Of a stretch of 64,000 nucleotides of DNA, positions 58,601 to 64,000 are shown one piece after another; the first letter of the stretch is position 1; every line of letters starts with the position of its first letter. A program made the position numbers and the translations under genes. The notes beneath the pieces were generated by a model, which ran no database searches, had not been told where the DNA came from, and was given only the letters and a program-made list of their open reading frames with translations. The DNA comes from Eublepharis macularius. Lineage: Eukaryota > Chordata > Lepidosauria > Squamata > Eublepharidae. The stretch is taken from contig NC_072795.1 in assembly GCF_028583425.1 (NCBI RefSeq), forward strand, positions 7,959,001 to 8,023,000, read 5' to 3'.

Positions 58601-59635
58601 GTTAGAGAGCTGCAGTTTTTCCATATAAGTTGCAAAAATTTTTGAAATAGTTCCCAGGACCCCAATGACAATGGAGACTACTGCTGCATTCTTCTTCCAT
58701 AGTCAGTTGGTTTATTATTACTATTACTATTACTATTACTATTACTATTACTATTACTATTACTATTACTATCACTATCACTATCCCCCTCCCAGGAAAA
58801 CATAGGTCTAAGAGAATGCATAAACCGCTCTAGGGCCAGCACAGAAGAGTCTGCATGATCCACGCTGCTTATCAGACTCTAAACTGCTCCTCACCCCAAG
58901 CCAGCAAAGTATCTGCCCGTCAAGTCTTACCTGGGACCAATATCTGCAGGTGCCAGGTCCCCTGCTACCAGAGCCACCAGATAGGCAGGGACTGGGTATT
59001 CCATAAAGAACTCGTATACACCCTCTTGTTCCTTGTAGCTGCTTTGGGTAGCACTCATCAACACCTGCATACCCGCAGGAGCCTAAAACACAGCACATAC
59101 AAGGCATCAAGACAGCTGAGGAGAGGAAGCACTGGATTCACAAAATGTAGGTGGCTCTGTTTGTTTTTCTTTACAATGACATTCTGTGCCCGTGCAATGC
59201 AAATTCTGCAATAAGGAAAACTAGATTCCACAACCTGTCTGAACTACGCAAATCTTGGAGATTTACACATTTTTGTCTATATTCTGTGCTTTGCTAGTCA
59301 CTAAGAGCCAAGCTACAAGTGACGCCTGACACAGGTTGGACACTTGTCAGCTTCCCTCAAATTTTGATGGGAAATGTAGGCGTCCTGGTCTTGCAGCTGT
59401 AATGGAGAGCCAAGCTGTAAAACAAGGACGCCTACATTTCCCATCAAAACTTGAGGGAAGCTGACAAGTGTCCAACCTGTGTAAGGCATCACTTGTAGCT
59501 TGGCTCTTAGAGAGGCAAAGCACCTGAAGACACTGAAGAGCCAGCTTCAGCCACTGAGACATCTATCTAGCCATTTCTCTGGCATCTAGGATTTCTTCAG
59601 GCAGTACCCAAACCCAGGACAGTGGCAATTGAAAA

Positions 59636-59725
<90 letters not shown>

Positions 59726-61192
59726 TCCAGGCGATTCTCCATGAGGAGGGCAGTCCAAACACCACCACAAAGAAAATCTTACCCATGCCTTAGAACAGAG
59801 GTGGGCAAAAAGTGCAACCTCATTCGCTGGGGGAAATGAAATTCTGCCCCCAAGTCATAGCTGACTTTTGTTGAACCCTCATGGCTCATGGCAAGAGACT
59901 TCAACTCTGGTCTTCATTGGAGGTCTCCCATCCCATTACTAACCAAGGCTGACCCTGCTTAGCTTCTGCGATCTGACGAGATCAGGCTCACCTGTCCTAT
60001 CCAGGTCAGGGCAGTTCACTGGGAAACCACTAACCAATTTCTGGTCAACTTGTGCCTGCTGGTTTCTAGGATTTCTGCAAGTAGTGCTGGACTAGGCAGA
60101 ACAAAATCCGATGCGACAACATAAAAAGGAGTGAATACTCAGGAACATGAAAAGTAGATTATTCGTGCCTTTACTTGTTAAGAAATCCTGAGTGCAAATT
60201 CTTTGGTTTGTAATGAACTGATGGACCATGAGAATTCAGTGAGCGTCAAGGGTGTAAACAACGCATGAAAAGACTAAATCATAAATCAGCTGAACTCTGG
60301 CACAGCAAATCACACCTAAGAGAAGAAAGGAACAAGGCTTCTCCTCTGACTGGTCAACGATAAGGCACAAATTGCAGAAGGTAAGAACTTCCGAATGCTC
60401 GCTACGAACATATTTCAGTGGAAGTTTTAGGAGACTGTGCATGATTCAGGTGTCAATGGCTACAACTCCAGGTTCAACAGGCACAGGAAAAACTGTTTTT
60501 CATATTCCTCCTTGGCCAGCATCTGCTTGAGAATTCTCCGTTCGGTATAACCACCCCAGAAGATCAAAGTTACCAGGAATGCCTAAAGGACCACCTGCCT
60601 TCCAAGGGGCTCTATTTAAAGAGGCCACAAAATAAACAGCTGGCATCTTTGGGTTGGGGGGGAGGCATTAAGGGGGTGGGAGTATATTTGTTTTTAATTT
60701 GTAACATTTTTACTGTTTTTTATAGGTAGCCTTGACCAAAGGGAAAGGTGGGATATGCATGTTTTAATAAATAAATAAAATTTCACACAACAAAACAACA
60801 CAAACAGACTCTTAAACCGCATTAGATGCAATATACCGAATTTCCCCTGATCAAATAGTTCAACTTTTTGTCTACTGGAAAAATTCTTGAGATATTAGCC
60901 TAGTATGAAAAATTAGCATGTTTTTTTTAAAAGTCTCATTTCTCAAATACAAGCCAAATAACGATGCTCAAATCAAATCCCGACTGATTTCAGGCAGGAC
61001 AATATTCCAATCACTCCCCCCAAGAAACAGCCTCTGTTCCCAGCTCCCTACCTTCACAATGGCAGAATAGGAACATTTTACAGCCGGGGTATCGAAGCAG
61101 GGGAAGAAAGATCGGTTACACACTGAATGGCCCTGGGTGAAGACAAACGGCTTGGAGATCCCGTAGGTCAGCTCTGGATCCAGCCACCAGAT
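43346..61192 (-). CDS. RNPEPL1: Arginyl aminopeptidase-like 1 gene, partial (exons 2-11, exon 1 off the window)
   Basis: This is an M1-family zinc metallo-aminopeptidase related to aminopeptidase B and LTA4 hydrolase, which trims N-terminal residues from peptides. Ten exons join in frame to 541 codons plus a stop. Seen: substrate-binding loop VAMEN (M1 consensus GXMEN), zinc site HEVAHSW with the third ligand Glu in [11 protein letters not shown] exactly 18 residues on, TYEKGYCF with the expected catalytic Tyr, and the C-terminal ARM-like helical region ending [10 protein letters not shown], which I recognise from human RNPEPL1 (725 aa). About 184 N-terminal residues, human exon 1, are absent and should lie right of 64000. 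All introns are GT..AG and phases agree. Nothing suggests pseudogenisation. CAPN10 follows on the same strand, as in human. Confidence 0.96.
43748..43815 (+). repeat. BovB 3' tail fragment
   Basis: AGGATGTCTTGGAGGTC and CGTCATAGGTCGGAGGCGAC followed by TTGATGGCACATAACACAC are the end of BovB, about 130 bases from RNPEPL1 exon 11. Confidence 0.8.
43890..44157 (+). repeat. CR1-type LINE 3' end
   Basis: CATGAGAGGGAGGGCAGG, CCAGGCCTGTTTGGCCAAGG, TTTCCTGCACTGTACAGGG and CCCTATGATTCTATGA follow the order of the 19060 copy. Confidence 0.8.
44160..45135. other. RNPEPL1 intron 10, no recognised feature
   Basis: This is mixed unique-looking sequence without an exon, a clear repeat or notable structure. 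Confidence 0.4.
45139..45346. mobile_element. 202-bp palindromic MITE (GAGCCAGGCTACAAGTG), copy 1
   Basis: The element at 45142-45343 starts GAGCCAGGCTACAAGTGACG and ends in its reverse complement. Long arms include ACGCCTACATTTCCCA. It is flanked by TGA on both sides (45139-45141, 45344-45346). An equal-length copy is at 59305-59506. Confidence 0.85.
45350..46130. other. RNPEPL1 intron 10, no recognised feature
   Basis: I see no exon or confident repeat between the MITE and exon 10. Confidence 0.4.
46145..46287 (-). CDS. RNPEPL1: RNPEPL1 exon 10
   Basis: The exon is 143 bp and reads [19 protein letters not shown], then [17 protein letters not shown] and VRLFLENQ, in the C-terminal ARM-like domain. 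The acceptor is GCTCTTCAG and the donor GTACTT. Phase is 0 into the last exon. Confidence 0.95.
46290..47230. other. RNPEPL1 intron 9, no recognised gene
   Basis: Near 46640-46740, CCTTGAGAAAGGTGAGATTA and a repeated TAAGTAAAA motif suggest a decayed LINE tail. Otherwise nothing is recognised. Confidence 0.4.
47242..47469 (-). CDS. RNPEPL1: RNPEPL1 exon 9
   Basis: The exon is 228 bp and runs from [19 protein letters not shown] through [15 protein letters not shown] and [16 protein letters not shown]. It is the start of the C-terminal helical repeat domain. The acceptor is TCGTTGCAG and the donor GTGAGT. Confidence 0.95.
47770..48028 (-). mobile_element. tRNA-derived squamate SINE, inverted, full length
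   Basis: AATTTATATACCGCCCTTCA to AACCACTACACCAAACTGGC is a complete inverted copy of the 14216 family with both promoter boxes on the minus strand. Confidence 0.85.
48045..48165 (+). repeat. CR1-type LINE 3' end, truncated
   Basis: A (TG)n tract, TTTCCTGCATTGTGCAGGGG and ACCCTATGATTCTATG reproduce the end of the 19060 copy. Confidence 0.8.
48919..49311. mobile_element. hAT-like MITE, ACGAACC family, copy 2
   Basis: It is related to 5197-5568 through TTCATCACAAACCGGGCC, GGTTCATTTTTCGGTTC and GATCAATCTGTTTCCTAGGC. It is flanked by TATTTACT at 48919-48926 and again at about 49304-49311, a perfect 8-bp duplication. Confidence 0.8.
49889..49980 (+). repeat. (TATAA)n microsatellite
   Basis: About 18 near-pure 5-bp units lie in RNPEPL1 intron 8. 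Nearby sequence (49835-49870 and 50400-50450) shares ATTCATGGTATTTATTGG in inverted arrangement, so the repeat sits inside a larger A/T-rich inverted repeat. Confidence 0.9.
50150..50305 (+). repeat. LINE 3'-tail repeat
   Basis: TAATCCGCCCTGAGCCTGCT..GGTGCGGGGAGAAAGGAATA..AAATAAATAAATAAATG is the plus-strand version of the tail at 4070, 9048 and 55855. Confidence 0.7.
50705..50790. repeat. 86-bp hairpin repeat
   Basis: AAGCAGAGTTACTCCAGTCT pairs with AGACTGGAGTAACTCTGCTT around CACTGAAATCAATGGG. This hairpin is a widespread vertebrate repeat motif. Confidence 0.75.
51026..51284. mobile_element. Palindromic hAT MITE, copy 5
   Basis: The element at 51034-51276 has CAGGGCTTTTTTTCTGGG and CTGAAAAATAGCCCTG ends, with CTGATCTCCAGACAGAGG arms. 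The flanks GTTTCAGT and GTTTCAAT match at 7 of 8. It lies in RNPEPL1 intron 8, about 400 bases downstream of exon 8 in transcript order. Confidence 0.9.
51687..51795 (-). CDS. RNPEPL1: RNPEPL1 exon 8
   Basis: The exon is 109 bp and reads [20 protein letters not shown], then [16 protein letters not shown]. The acceptor is CTCTTCCAG and the donor GTGGGG. It covers the helical end of the catalytic domain. Confidence 0.95.
52539..52651 (-). CDS. RNPEPL1: RNPEPL1 exon 7 (catalytic tyrosine)
   Basis: The exon is 113 bp and reads [20 protein letters not shown], then [17 protein letters not shown]. The TYEKG motif holds the Tyr that stabilises the transition state in M1 enzymes. The donor is a non-consensus GTTAGT; the alternative one base later would break the frame to exon 8. 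Confidence 0.94.
52722..53045 (-). repeat. CR1-type LINE 3' end, inverted
   Basis: CATAGAATCAAAAGGTCAG, GGATCATCTAGTCCAACCCC and TTGCTTCCTTACCCCCAAGG are the reverse of the 43890 copy. It lies about 70 bases upstream of RNPEPL1 exon 7. Confidence 0.8.
53100..54160. other. RNPEPL1 intron 6, no recognised gene
   Basis: Around 53470-53760, fragments such as CAACCTTGGCATTCCCCTGC look like a decayed LINE, but no clade could be assigned. Confidence 0.35.
54165..54368. mobile_element. Foldback repeat, diverged subfamily
   Basis: AGTAGCACCTATAAAACTAA and its inverse (TTAGTCTTATAGGCACTACT) flank GTGAGCCACAGCTCGCTTCT..TCACAAAAGCTCACACC. It ends CTACAGACAGACTAACACG. Half of this type lies at 22141-22275. 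Confidence 0.8.
55025..55265 (-). mobile_element. BovB (RTE) LINE 3' end, inverted
   Basis: ACGTGTTATGTGCCGTCAAG and CTGCCTCTGACCTATGGCGA are the reversed BovB tail. Beyond, TCATGACGTGACCAAAGTAC reads as the YFGH-(V/I)M segment of BovB reverse transcriptase on the minus strand. Confidence 0.85.
55855..55960 (-). repeat. LINE 3'-tail repeat, inverted
   Basis: TATACTCCGCCCTTCCTGC and AAGCGGGCTCAGGGCGGC are the reversed tail with flanking A/T-rich tracts. Confidence 0.7.
56262..56375 (-). CDS. RNPEPL1: RNPEPL1 exon 6
   Basis: The exon is 114 bp and reads [19 protein letters not shown], then [18 protein letters not shown]. It follows exon 5 after a short intron of 192 bp. The acceptor ends GGGATAG, which is weak in pyrimidines, and the donor is GTATGC. 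The split Gly codons at both ends join in frame. Confidence 0.94.
56568..56803 (-). CDS. RNPEPL1: RNPEPL1 exon 5 (zinc site)
   Basis: The exon is 236 bp and carries the catalytic core: [18 protein letters not shown], then [15 protein letters not shown] and [17 protein letters not shown]. The two zinc His residues, the general-base Glu and the third zinc ligand Glu are all present. The loop is VAMEN rather than the GGMEN of aminopeptidase B and LTA4H. The acceptor is CCTTCCAG and the donor GTGAGC. Confidence 0.97.
57148..57390 (+). repeat. tRNA-derived SINE
   Basis: GCTGTAGCATAGTGGTTAAG and GGTTCAAATCCCACTACTGC form the head; the tail is GAAGGGTGCTATATAAGC followed by a (TGC/TTA)n tract. It is a sister of 39098-39312. 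Confidence 0.75.
57969..58085 (-). CDS. RNPEPL1: RNPEPL1 exon 4
   Basis: The exon is 117 bp and reads [19 protein letters not shown], then [18 protein letters not shown], before a GTAAGC donor. This is the link into the thermolysin-like catalytic domain. Both split Arg codons complete correctly with the neighbouring exons. Confidence 0.95.
58222..58455 (+). mobile_element. tRNA-derived squamate SINE, 5' truncated
   Basis: GATGTAGTGGTTAAGAGC and CAGGTTTGATTCCCC keep A and B boxes; it ends GGGCGGTATATAAATCGAAT. It lies in RNPEPL1 intron 3. Confidence 0.8.
58715..58783 (+). repeat. (TATTAC)n hexanucleotide repeat
   Basis: About ten TATTAC units end in a few TATCAC variants. The Asp/Ser/Asn frame across it is an artefact. 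Confidence 0.9.
58931..59082 (-). CDS. RNPEPL1: RNPEPL1 exon 3
   Basis: The exon is 152 bp and begins [16 protein letters not shown]. It contains [20 protein letters not shown] and ends ADIGP plus a split Arg codon at a GTAAGA donor. The [14 protein letters not shown] stretch is the M1 strand leading to the catalytic domain. Confidence 0.95.
59302..59509. mobile_element. 202-bp palindromic MITE, copy 2
   Basis: The element at 59305-59506 starts GAGCCAAGCTACAAGTGACG and ends in the inverse, GTAGCTTGGCTC. The flanks are TAA and TTA. Length is identical to the copy at 45142-45343. Confidence 0.85.
59638..59723 (+). repeat. Compound (TG)n(AG)n microsatellite
   Basis: About 14 TG units pass directly into about 29 AG units in RNPEPL1 intron 2. 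Confidence 0.95.
59860..60025 (-). mobile_element. 5S rRNA-derived SINE, inverted
   Basis: GGAGGTCTCCCATCCCATTA, AGGCTGACCCTGCTTAGCTT and GATCTGACGAGATCAGGCTC are the reverse complement of the 5S internal promoter region. The BovB-like tail (CATAGCTGACTTTTGTTG..CTCATGGCAAGAG) lies on the left. Confidence 0.8.
60030..61040. other. RNPEPL1 intron 2, no recognised gene
   Basis: A decayed LINE tail near 60720-60785 (GGGAAAGGTGGGATATGCAT..AAATAAATAAAA) is the only repeat I see. Confidence 0.4.
61052..61192 (-). CDS. RNPEPL1: RNPEPL1 exon 2
   Basis: The exon has 47 codons, from [11 protein letters not shown] through [21 protein letters not shown] to SAIVK. The acceptor is TTCCCTCAG and the donor GTAGGG. 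The CFDTP segment is part of the M1 N-terminal domain. Phase is 0 at both ends. Exon 1 was not found between here and 64000. Confidence 0.95.
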
Positions 61193-61269
61193 CTGAGGGA
61201 AGAGTAAGAAAGAACATGTGAGAAAAACAGACCGAAATAAAAACAAAGGTCATCGAGGCACGATAACCG

Positions 61270-61540
61270 GTTTGTTCAGGTCATGGTTCGTCATTTCCTG
61301 AGGCCCTAAAACGGTCCCCTTCATAGTCAGAGATGCCAAACTTGCAGGGAGTCTTCAACAGGCTCTCCTTCAGCCACCCTCCAAGTTTGGCAAAGACTGC
61401 TTTTCGAATGTCCGAGTTATAGACCCCCCCCAAAGCGGGTGCCCCCTGGAAAGTTCCATTCGATACAATGGGAGCCACGAATGCATTGGCTCCATTGGAA
61501 TATATTGCAGGCAGCACCAAAAAGTTGCGGGATGGAGTTA
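61270..61540 (-). repeat. Probable interspersed repeat with a long open frame
   Basis: On the minus strand, CCAAGTTTGGCAAAGACTG, GAATGTCCGAGTTATAGAC, AAAGCGGGTGCCCCCTGG and GATACAATGGGAGCC resemble a common sauropsid repeat. The 79-codon frame here is not RNPEPL1 exon 1 and has no splice donor. Confidence 0.5.
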
Positions 61541-61889
61541 AGAGAATCTTCCTCTGAGAATGGAATTACTAATTATTATAGTGTTTGAGCGAGCTGTCAG
61601 TGCCACAGCTGTTTCTGAACAGCTCCCCAAGTATTTCTTCTCCTTTACGCCTCTCCACCTCCTTACATCAGCAGCAGAGGCCTTGCTGCATATACCTCTG
61701 TATACTGCAATCAGGAAGAGTTGCTATGGCACCCACCCACCCACCCATGGCACTTGCTACCCCGAAAAGGCATGCCCGGCTCCATTCTTGTACACTTACT
61801 GCTGGCAAGCTACAGTTTTCTGGGGTTTTTTTAAAGGCCAGAAAAGCCTTATAAAATAGTACTGATTGGATGACAGAGCTGAGCTCAGT

Positions 61890-61945
61890 AGTAAAGCTAT
61901 TTTGCAACTACAGACGAACACGGCTAACTCCTCTGGATCTAGAGT
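61890..61945. repeat. Foldback-family end fragment
   Basis: GCTATTTTGCAACTACAGAC and GAACACGGCTAACTCCTC match the terminal segment of the foldback family. Confidence 0.7.
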
Positions 61946-62181
61946 GGAGCTTGATTTTCAATGAGTCTTGAATTGCTGTGGGTGTAAAATGGCTCGCTTT
62001 GTTATGGATACATGATTTTAATTCTTTATTGTACATCACTTCGGGCATTTTATAAAAAAGTAACAACTGAGCTTTGAACACAAACATGAATTGCGGGCCA
62101 ACAACATGCTTAATTACGATATGAACAGGTTCCTGTCCCTGCCTGGACAGTTTAGAAACCAAAGGCTGTGTTCAGAACAGC

Positions 62182-62589
62182 CTTCTTTCCAGGGCTTTTT
62201 TTCTGGGAAAAGAGGAGGTGGAACTCAGTGGGTTGCCAGCACAGCGTGTAACTCCTGGCGGGAGGTGGCGCCCCTGGTACCACATGCACATGTGCAAAGT
62301 GCGCACATGCTTCCAGGATGGCGCAATGGCATCACTTTGGGTCAGCTGGAACAAGGGGAGGAGTTTTTTAAAATTTAAATCGCCCTCAGCAAAAATGGTC
62401 ACATGGCTGGTGGCCCCGCCCCCTGATCTCCAGACAGAGGGGAGTATAGATCGCTGTGCGCAGAGGGTAATCTAAACTCGCCACTGTCTAGAGACCAGGG
62501 GGCGGGGCCACCGGTCATGTGACCATTTTCAAGCAGTGCCGGAACTCCGTTCCAGCGTGTTCCTGCTGAAAAAAAACCCTGCTTCTTTC
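62182..62589. mobile_element. Palindromic hAT MITE, copy 6 (long form)
   Basis: The element at 62190-62581 has CAGGGCTTTTTTTCTGGG and CTGAAAAAAAACCCTG ends and a perfect CTTCTTTC duplication at 62182-62189 and 62582-62589. It carries the same extra block as copy 4 (GGTACCACATGCACATG). It lies in RNPEPL1 intron 1. Confidence 0.9.
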
Positions 62590-62904
62590 TCATTTTTCAT
62601 TCTGCCTCCTGCTGGCTCATTCACACACACTTCATGCTCCTGACACTGAGGTTTTCCATCTTCTTCCAGGTGCCCTGAAACTGCTGTTCTTCCAGGTGCC
62701 CTTCCTGGGGGTGGGGGGGCTCTATAATGCTGACTCTAGAGAAGAAATTATGCACACACCCACCCACCCCAATCATTATGCAATTTGGATCTGGAGCCCT
62801 GGATTGGTCCAAGAACAGATTCAGTCATGATATGCAAAACCAAGTTGGAGCCCATGAGGAATTGCTGAGGAGGAGCGGTGGAAAGACTTTCAAATTTCTA
62901 TTTA

Positions 62905-63010
62905 TTTATTTATGTCATTTATAGCCCACCTTTCTCACTGAGACTCAAGGCGGATTACATAAAGTGAGATTAGCGCAGTCAACATCAAGGACATTTCAAT
63001 AAACAATGCC
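62905..63010 (-). repeat. LINE 3' end, inverted
   Basis: TTATTTATTTATGTCATTTA and GCCCACCTTTCTCACTGAGA..CTCAAGGCGG are the reverse of the tail at 38390-38465. Confidence 0.65.
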
Positions 63011-63754
63011 ACAGGGTAAATAAATGCAAGTTTACGAAGACATAATATTAGCAAAAAATCCAATACAAAGTTGAAGAAATGCTAAATCAGAGCATAAGCA
63101 ATTCTGAGACATTAGACATCACAAAACTACTTAGCGGGGTCATACTTAAAGCAACAGATAAGCGCACAAGGCAACACAGTGGTGAAGTCTACGGTCCCTA
63201 TCTCGTTACTGAAGCATCTCTTGGAGACCCCCTCCCTACAATACAGCCCTCCTATCTGTGTAAAAGGCCCTTTAGAATAATTCCGTTCTGCATCATTTGC
63301 AAAAGAGTGGCCCTCGCTGTAGCACAACAGGACTGGACTCCTGAGCTTCAAGGCTCCACCAGTGAGTCACTTCCTGCTCGCCTAGCACTAGCTCTCAATG
63401 GCAGTTTCAGGCTGTCACTCAAGCACCTCAAACATGCGTCCGAAGGGTCAAAAGAGTGGAGGGCAGCAATTTCAGAGGGGCTGACGGGCGTCTCTTGCCC
63501 TCGCCTGTGTCTCCCAGGACCATGTCGCTTCGACCCAAGTCCAAGGTGAGCTGCAGAGCTACTGGGCTCAGAGGCGGCAACGTGAGACGAGGGCATTGGA
63601 GGCCCTGCTTGCTGGTCTGGCACTGCAGCACTATTGCCCTAGAGTCTATAATGCTGGCTGCAGAGCAGGATGGGCTCATCTGGCCCCAGATACGAGCAGC
63701 ACAATGCAAGACTTTCGCATCTCAAGCAGGCTGTTTTCCTTCGCTCTCCTTCTT

Positions 63755-63925
63755 CTGGCATAAGCTTGCGAGAACCACAGCTCTCTTCGTCAGATGCATC
63801 TGACGAAAAGAGCTGTGGTTCTCGAACGCTTATGCCTCCATAAAGCTGGTTAGTCTTAAAGGTGCTACTGGACTTTATACTATTTTGCAACTACAGACTA
63901 ACACGGCTAACTCCTCTGGATCTAT
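63755..63925. mobile_element. Foldback repeat
   Basis: CATAAGCTTGCGAGAACCAC, a GATGCATC centre and GCTGGTTAGTCTTAAAGGTG lead to ACTAACACGGCTAACTCCTC. One arm is truncated. Confidence 0.75.
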
Positions 63926-64000
63926 CTCCTTTTTCTGTAACCAACTGCGCCCTTCACATTCTTTGGCTCCTGGAGGGCCATGAATTTGTTCTCAGTGTAG

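Noticed and set aside
61281..61520. 79-codon minus-strand frame considered as RNPEPL1 exon 1
   Set aside because: It lacks the expected M1 N-terminal sequence, is not followed by a donor in the right phase, and resembles a common sauropsid repeat.
63348..63623. GC-moderate minus-strand frame near the right edge as RNPEPL1 exon 1
   Set aside because: It has no similarity to the RNPEPL1 N-terminus (no Leu/Arg/His-rich LRHLQLGL-like segment) and no convincing donor. Exon 1 is more likely beyond 64000.

Overview
This is a vertebrate nuclear genomic window, almost certainly from a squamate reptile (lizard or gecko type). The evidence is two multi-exon vertebrate genes with GT/AG introns, set in a repeat landscape typical of squamates: BovB/RTE and CR1/L2-type LINE ends, decayed L1, tRNA-derived SINEs, a 5S-rRNA-derived SINE with a BovB-like tail, and many short palindromic DNA-transposon derivatives. 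The species cannot be fixed from the sequence alone.

Both genes lie on the minus strand, head to tail, in the same order as human 2q37.3 (RNPEPL1 then CAPN10). The right part (43.3-61.2 kb) holds exons 2-11 of RNPEPL1, an M1-family zinc aminopeptidase. They give 541 contiguous codons plus a stop, with HEXXH-X18-E intact; the first exon lies beyond the right edge. The left part (1.8-22.6 kb) holds the first nine coding exons of CAPN10, calpain-10. They give 580 contiguous codons with the Cys/His/Asn triad intact; the final ~90 residues lie beyond the left edge. I assigned exon borders by reading splice sites and checking that every junction keeps frame.

Layout, left to right: 1-1.8 kb CAPN10 intron; 1.85-22.6 kb CAPN10 coding exons separated by repeat-rich introns; 22.6-32.4 kb a repeat-filled interval between the start-codon exon and a CpG-rich island with two ZNF143/THAP11-like ACTACA motifs, the probable CAPN10 promoter; 32.4-41.6 kb intergenic DNA rich in foldback elements, a BovB fragment and LINE remnants; about 41.6-43.3 kb probable RNPEPL1 3'UTR; 43.3-61.2 kb RNPEPL1 exons; 61.2-64 kb RNPEPL1 intron 1.

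I found no prokaryotic, viral, CRISPR or operon-like system. The most interesting material is structural: six palindromic hAT-type MITEs with identifiable 8-bp target-site duplications, an ORF1-only HAL1-like retrocopy with a perfect 15-bp duplication, a 610-bp foldback element flanked by a perfect 15-bp direct repeat, a very CpG-rich near-perfect 136-bp hairpin in the CAPN10 5' intron, and a ~340-bp-unit tandem array next to the CpG island.
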